Source: Bacillus methanolicus (lineage in GTDB: Bacteria; Bacillota; Bacilli; Bacillales; Cytobacillaceae). From it: DNA of 64,000 nt. The position numbers and the translations under genes were made by a program. The notes beneath the pieces were generated by a model. It saw nothing but the letters and a program-made list of their open reading frames with translations. It was not told the DNA's origin and searched no databases. Numbering within the stretch: position 1 is the stretch's first letter; every line of letters starts with the position of its first letter. The stretch spans positions 99,447 to 163,446 of the forward strand of contig NZ_VTQX01000003.1 of NCBI RefSeq assembly GCF_008764295.1, given 5' to 3'. Below are positions 61,977 through 64,000 of this stretch, piece after piece.

Positions 61977-62120
61977 CTATTCAACCTCCTTATTAATATC
62001 CAAAATACTACCCACAACATCACGCAAATTAAAAAGAGCCGGAACATCATTAAATGTCACCGCCCCTTGATTAATTTGTCTAATCCATGCCTGTACTGTG
62101 ATTGATTTTTCATTAAACAC
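61977..62120 (-). CDS. XkdX/CD1375-like small phage protein, copy 1
   Basis: A 47-residue protein starting at GTG 62120: VFNEKSITVQAWIRQINQGA then TFNDVPALFNLRDVVGSIL. It is a paralogue of the next gene (shared FNE.SI.V..W, DVP.L.NLR). The GTG overlaps the upstream TAG by one base (TAGTG), with AGGAAGGTGA as ribosome site, so translation is coupled. Its stop is one base before the next ATG. Confidence 0.7.
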   Translation of the reverse strand: MFNEKSITVQAWIRQINQGAVTFNDVPALFNLRDVVGSILDINKEVE

Positions 62121-62431
62121 TACTTGTCACCTTCCTGTTGCAATGCCATTAATAAAGTTAACTCAATTATTGCGCTGTCTAAATCTTTTTTCACCGCCTC
62201 TATTTTTTCTTCTACAGTCGGCTCAATATCAAGGTATTTGTAATATATTTTCGACCCATCCCACATCCTTATAAATTCTCTCCCTTCTTCGGGCTGTGGC
62301 ATTTGGTCAATTAAAAACCCTTCTAGTAACAGTTCGTGTTCTGTTTTTCCTCCTGCAAACGGAAAGTAATCAACAAAGTAGACCTCGCCCAAATCATTGA
62401 CCTTTATAAATATTCGTCCCACATTTTTCAC
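62120..62431 (-). CDS. Phage tail-region protein of unknown function
   Basis: A 103-residue soluble protein: a strand-rich N-terminal part (GRIFIKVNDLGEVYFVDYFP, EFIRMWDGSKIYYKYLDIE) and a C-terminal helix, EEKIEAVKKDLDSAIIELTL. Proteins of this size and shape are common after tail-fibre genes in Bacillus phages. Not assigned to a family. It ends by overlapping the next small gene. Confidence 0.6.
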   Translation of the reverse strand: MKNVGRIFIKVNDLGEVYFVDYFPFAGGKTEHELLLEGFLIDQMPQPEEGREFIRMWDGSKIYYKYLDIEPTVEEKIEAVKKDLDSAIIELTLLMALQQEGDK

Positions 62432-62439
62432 ACCTTTCT

Positions 62440-63573
62440 TTATTGCGATGTCGGATACACGAAATAAACGTTATACAACGGGTCATCAATATTCCTAGAA
62501 GAGTAAAGTATGTTTGATAGGTCATTTAAATCAACAATCTCAATATACGCTACGATTCTATTGCTGTTTGATGATTGAAAATACGCAAGACGGTAGTCAT
62601 CTAATAATGCACACCCAGCATAAACAGACCCACCAGAACTTGTACCATAAGTAAAAGCAGGAGAACGACTGTACAATGGGGATGTAGTTCCGTTTTCTAT
62701 ATCGACAGACCTTACATAAATAGTTAAAGTGCCTCGATGTTCGGTTTGTCCCGTTGGTAGTGTAATCGTTTGGGACACCCTTACCATTTTAGTTAAATCA
62801 TCTGTGATATTAGCATAAACAAAATCGTTATACGATCCTGTTGATTCATGTATTACTCGATTTAAATCTGTATCGTATAAGGCTATATAATTTGTGAGTG
62901 ACGTATACCTAACTAAAAAACAAAGATACTTATCTTTAATTACTCTTATCGGCAATAAATTTGCACTTGAAAGCGCCGTAGTTGCTATGATGTCACCCGT
63001 TTCCCCATTGACTTTAGCCATTTGGCTAGTGCTAATATTATTAAACCATAAATCCTCTTTTTCAAAATATAGACCATGTTTGTTTCTTTCGGTTGAAGGT
63101 AGTTCAGTTAAGTCGCTACCGTCCGGATTAATTGTGTATGTCGTAGTTCTGTATCTAACGTGGATTTTATTTCTTCGGCTGTCGTATCCAATAGATATGA
63201 TTGAGGTTGGCTGAGGGGCATCTGTACCGATGCGCTGGTCCCACAGTTGAGTACCTAAAACCATATCAAATGCAGCAATTCTTGATGAATCAATCTGAAA
63301 TACCACTATTCCTTTGGATTTAATGACACAAAACACGGAATTACGCAAACGGTCGTGATGTACAGTTAACGTGGTATTTATGTTCTTGTTTTCTTTTATT
63401 AAATTATTACTTCTGTCATACAACCTTGAATCATAAGTTACTGGGTTAAGTAAAGGACGCACGACAGAAAACGCTCCATACAAAAACCGAGCAGATTTTT
63501 TGTTCCCGAAACCATGGTCATAAAGGCGCTCTGAAACTCCAAAATCGGAAAAATGTTCTTTTAAAAACGGCAT
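62440..63573 (-). CDS. Phage tail-tip protein with beta-propeller-like repeats
   Basis: A 377-residue protein with strand-rich repeats spaced by about 45-50 residues: IAAFDMVLGTQLWDQRIGTD, MAKVNGETGDIIATTALSSA, IALYDTDLNRVIHESTGSYN and IEIVDLNDLSNILYSSRNI. The blade-like form (hydrophobic strand, D, polar turn) recalls PQQ or WD-type propellers. Its place next to structural genes suggests a receptor-binding or decoration protein. It starts at the base where the preceding structural gene stops (ATG 63573). Confidence 0.55.
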   Translation of the reverse strand: MPFLKEHFSDFGVSERLYDHGFGNKKSARFLYGAFSVVRPLLNPVTYDSRLYDRSNNLIKENKNINTTLTVHHDRLRNSVFCVIKSKGIVVFQIDSSRIAAFDMVLGTQLWDQRIGTDAPQPTSIISIGYDSRRNKIHVRYRTTTYTINPDGSDLTELPSTERNKHGLYFEKEDLWFNNISTSQMAKVNGETGDIIATTALSSANLLPIRVIKDKYLCFLVRYTSLTNYIALYDTDLNRVIHESTGSYNDFVYANITDDLTKMVRVSQTITLPTGQTEHRGTLTIYVRSVDIENGTTSPLYSRSPAFTYGTSSGGSVYAGCALLDDYRLAYFQSSNSNRIVAYIEIVDLNDLSNILYSSRNIDDPLYNVYFVYPTSQ

Positions 63574-64000
63574 TAGCGCTTCACCTCGTTTTGGATATCA
63601 CCATTACTATTCCACGTCAAATCAAAGATTTCTGTTTTTAGGACAGTCGTTCCATCTTGTGCGTAATACGTTATCGTTTGAACAGTGTATACATTATCCA
63701 CCATGTTACTCAACACCGATTTACGATATAAAGTGCCACTTTGCCTACACCATTCAACCACCGTATATTTATCGTTATTGTCTAAGCCCGACCGGTATAC
63801 ATTCAACGGTCGTTTTAATTCATCAAGCACCCCTTCAAGATTGTTAGAATCATAATTGTGATTAGCATCCGCCACTAAAACAGCCGAAGCATTGACATTT
63901 TGCATAGCAAACAAATTATTTACCGTACCGCAAAGGTTACTGTTTCCTCGTTGGTCTGTGATATTAGCTTGCGATATTGACGTAACCCCAGCGCCAATAT
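63573..64000 (-). CDS. Phage structural (baseplate/tail) protein, N-terminus beyond the window
   Basis: The frame is open to the window edge, so only the last 142 codons are seen. It includes VTSISQANITDQRGNSNLCG, a string like the ITDTR...LCG motif common near the C-terminal part of Firmicute phage baseplate proteins, and then strand-rich sequence with VYTVQTITYYAQDGTTVLKT. It ends one base into the next gene. A TTG at 63914 might suggest a start, but the frame clearly continues upstream. Confidence 0.7.
   Translation of the reverse strand, partial: IGAGVTSISQANITDQRGNSNLCGTVNNLFAMQNVNASAVLVADANHNYDSNNLEGVLDELKRPLNVYRSGLDNNDKYTVVEWCRQSGTLYRKSVLSNMVDNVYTVQTITYYAQDGTTVLKTEIFDLTWNSNGDIQNEVKR

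Larger units (their letters stand above)
56930..64000. mobile_element. Prophage integrated at selC, distal end only, running off the window
   Basis: From the CCA end of selC onward all genes lie on the minus strand and are phage-like: tail-associated genes on the right, then BhlA-like, amidase and holin, then an FtsK-like, replication-relaxation and YolD-like end. Placing FtsK and replication-relaxation genes beyond the lysin is known in Bacillus siphophages. The 57.1-61.6 kb part is visibly richer in G, C and CG steps than both the chromosome and the 61.6-64 kb part. No integrase is at this end, so it should lie at the other one. Confidence 0.85.

Noticed and set aside
1..64000. CRISPR arrays, rRNA genes and complete insertion sequences
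   Set aside because: No regularly spaced repeats, rRNA stretches or transposase genes were found by eye.

Overview
The window is low-GC chromosomal DNA of an endospore-forming-type Bacillaceae bacterium. This rests on AGGAGG-type ribosome sites, frequent TTG and GTG starts, a Bce-type antibiotic sensing and detoxification module, a YvrJ/DUF2922/DUF1659 cluster, an FbpA-like protein, Spo0A-box-like sites, and a pdu operon laid out much as in Listeria. No species can be named from the sequence alone. Two traits are unusual for a Bacillus relative: a glutaminyl-tRNA synthetase (glnS) and a selenocysteine apparatus (selB at 8-10 kb, tRNA-Sec at 56.8 kb).

Layout. 1-34 kb is ordinary core and accessory chromosome: a PNPOx-like fragment, a TPR protein, L-serine dehydratase (sdaAB/sdaAA), glnS, an acyl-CoA ligase with an acyl-CoA dehydrogenase, selB, sbcCD, a cold-shock protein with a long leader, an ArsA/Get3-like ATPase paired with a small protein ending in Cys-Cys, cstA with a likely cre site, a methyl-accepting chemotaxis protein under two inverted Spo0A-like boxes, acetyltransferases, an AHSA1/ArsR pair, and a complete BceRSAB-like locus. 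34-37.5 kb holds an ECF sigma factor that ends at a run of nine A, a frameshifted aldo/keto reductase, an Fbp-like protein and an autoregulated-looking XRE repressor with a membrane partner.

37.7-56.3 kb is one long minus-strand block for coenzyme-B12-dependent 1,2-propanediol (or glycerol) breakdown in a bacterial microcompartment. In transcription order it runs ackA, a PocR-domain sensor kinase, an AraC-type response regulator, a terminator, then pduA-B-C-D-E-G-H-K-J-L, eutJ, a flavoprotein, pduN-O-P, a membrane protein and pduQ. Diol dehydratase makes the aldehyde. PduP, PduL and acetate/propionate kinase take it to acyl-CoA, acyl-phosphate and ATP. PduQ regenerates NAD. PduO and PduGH maintain the cobalamin cofactor. 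Most cargo proteins carry a short amphipathic helix typical of encapsulation peptides.

56.8-64 kb begins with selC (tRNA-Sec) and, directly after its CCA end, the accessory and lysis end of a prophage that runs off the window: YolD-like, replication-relaxation, FtsK-like, XRE regulator, holin, amidase, BhlA-like, tail genes. No integrase lies at this end. The tRNA-Sec acceptor stem pairs poorly, suggesting its 3' end was supplied by the phage.

Points most worth checking: the hybrid tRNA-Sec, the PocR kinase whose phospho-acceptor histidine is replaced by asparagine, the flavoprotein and membrane protein of unknown role in the pdu operon, the poly-A frameshift in the sigma factor, and a nested hairpin repeat near 23.9 kb. 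All function calls come from recognising motifs and family resemblance by eye; no database search was run.
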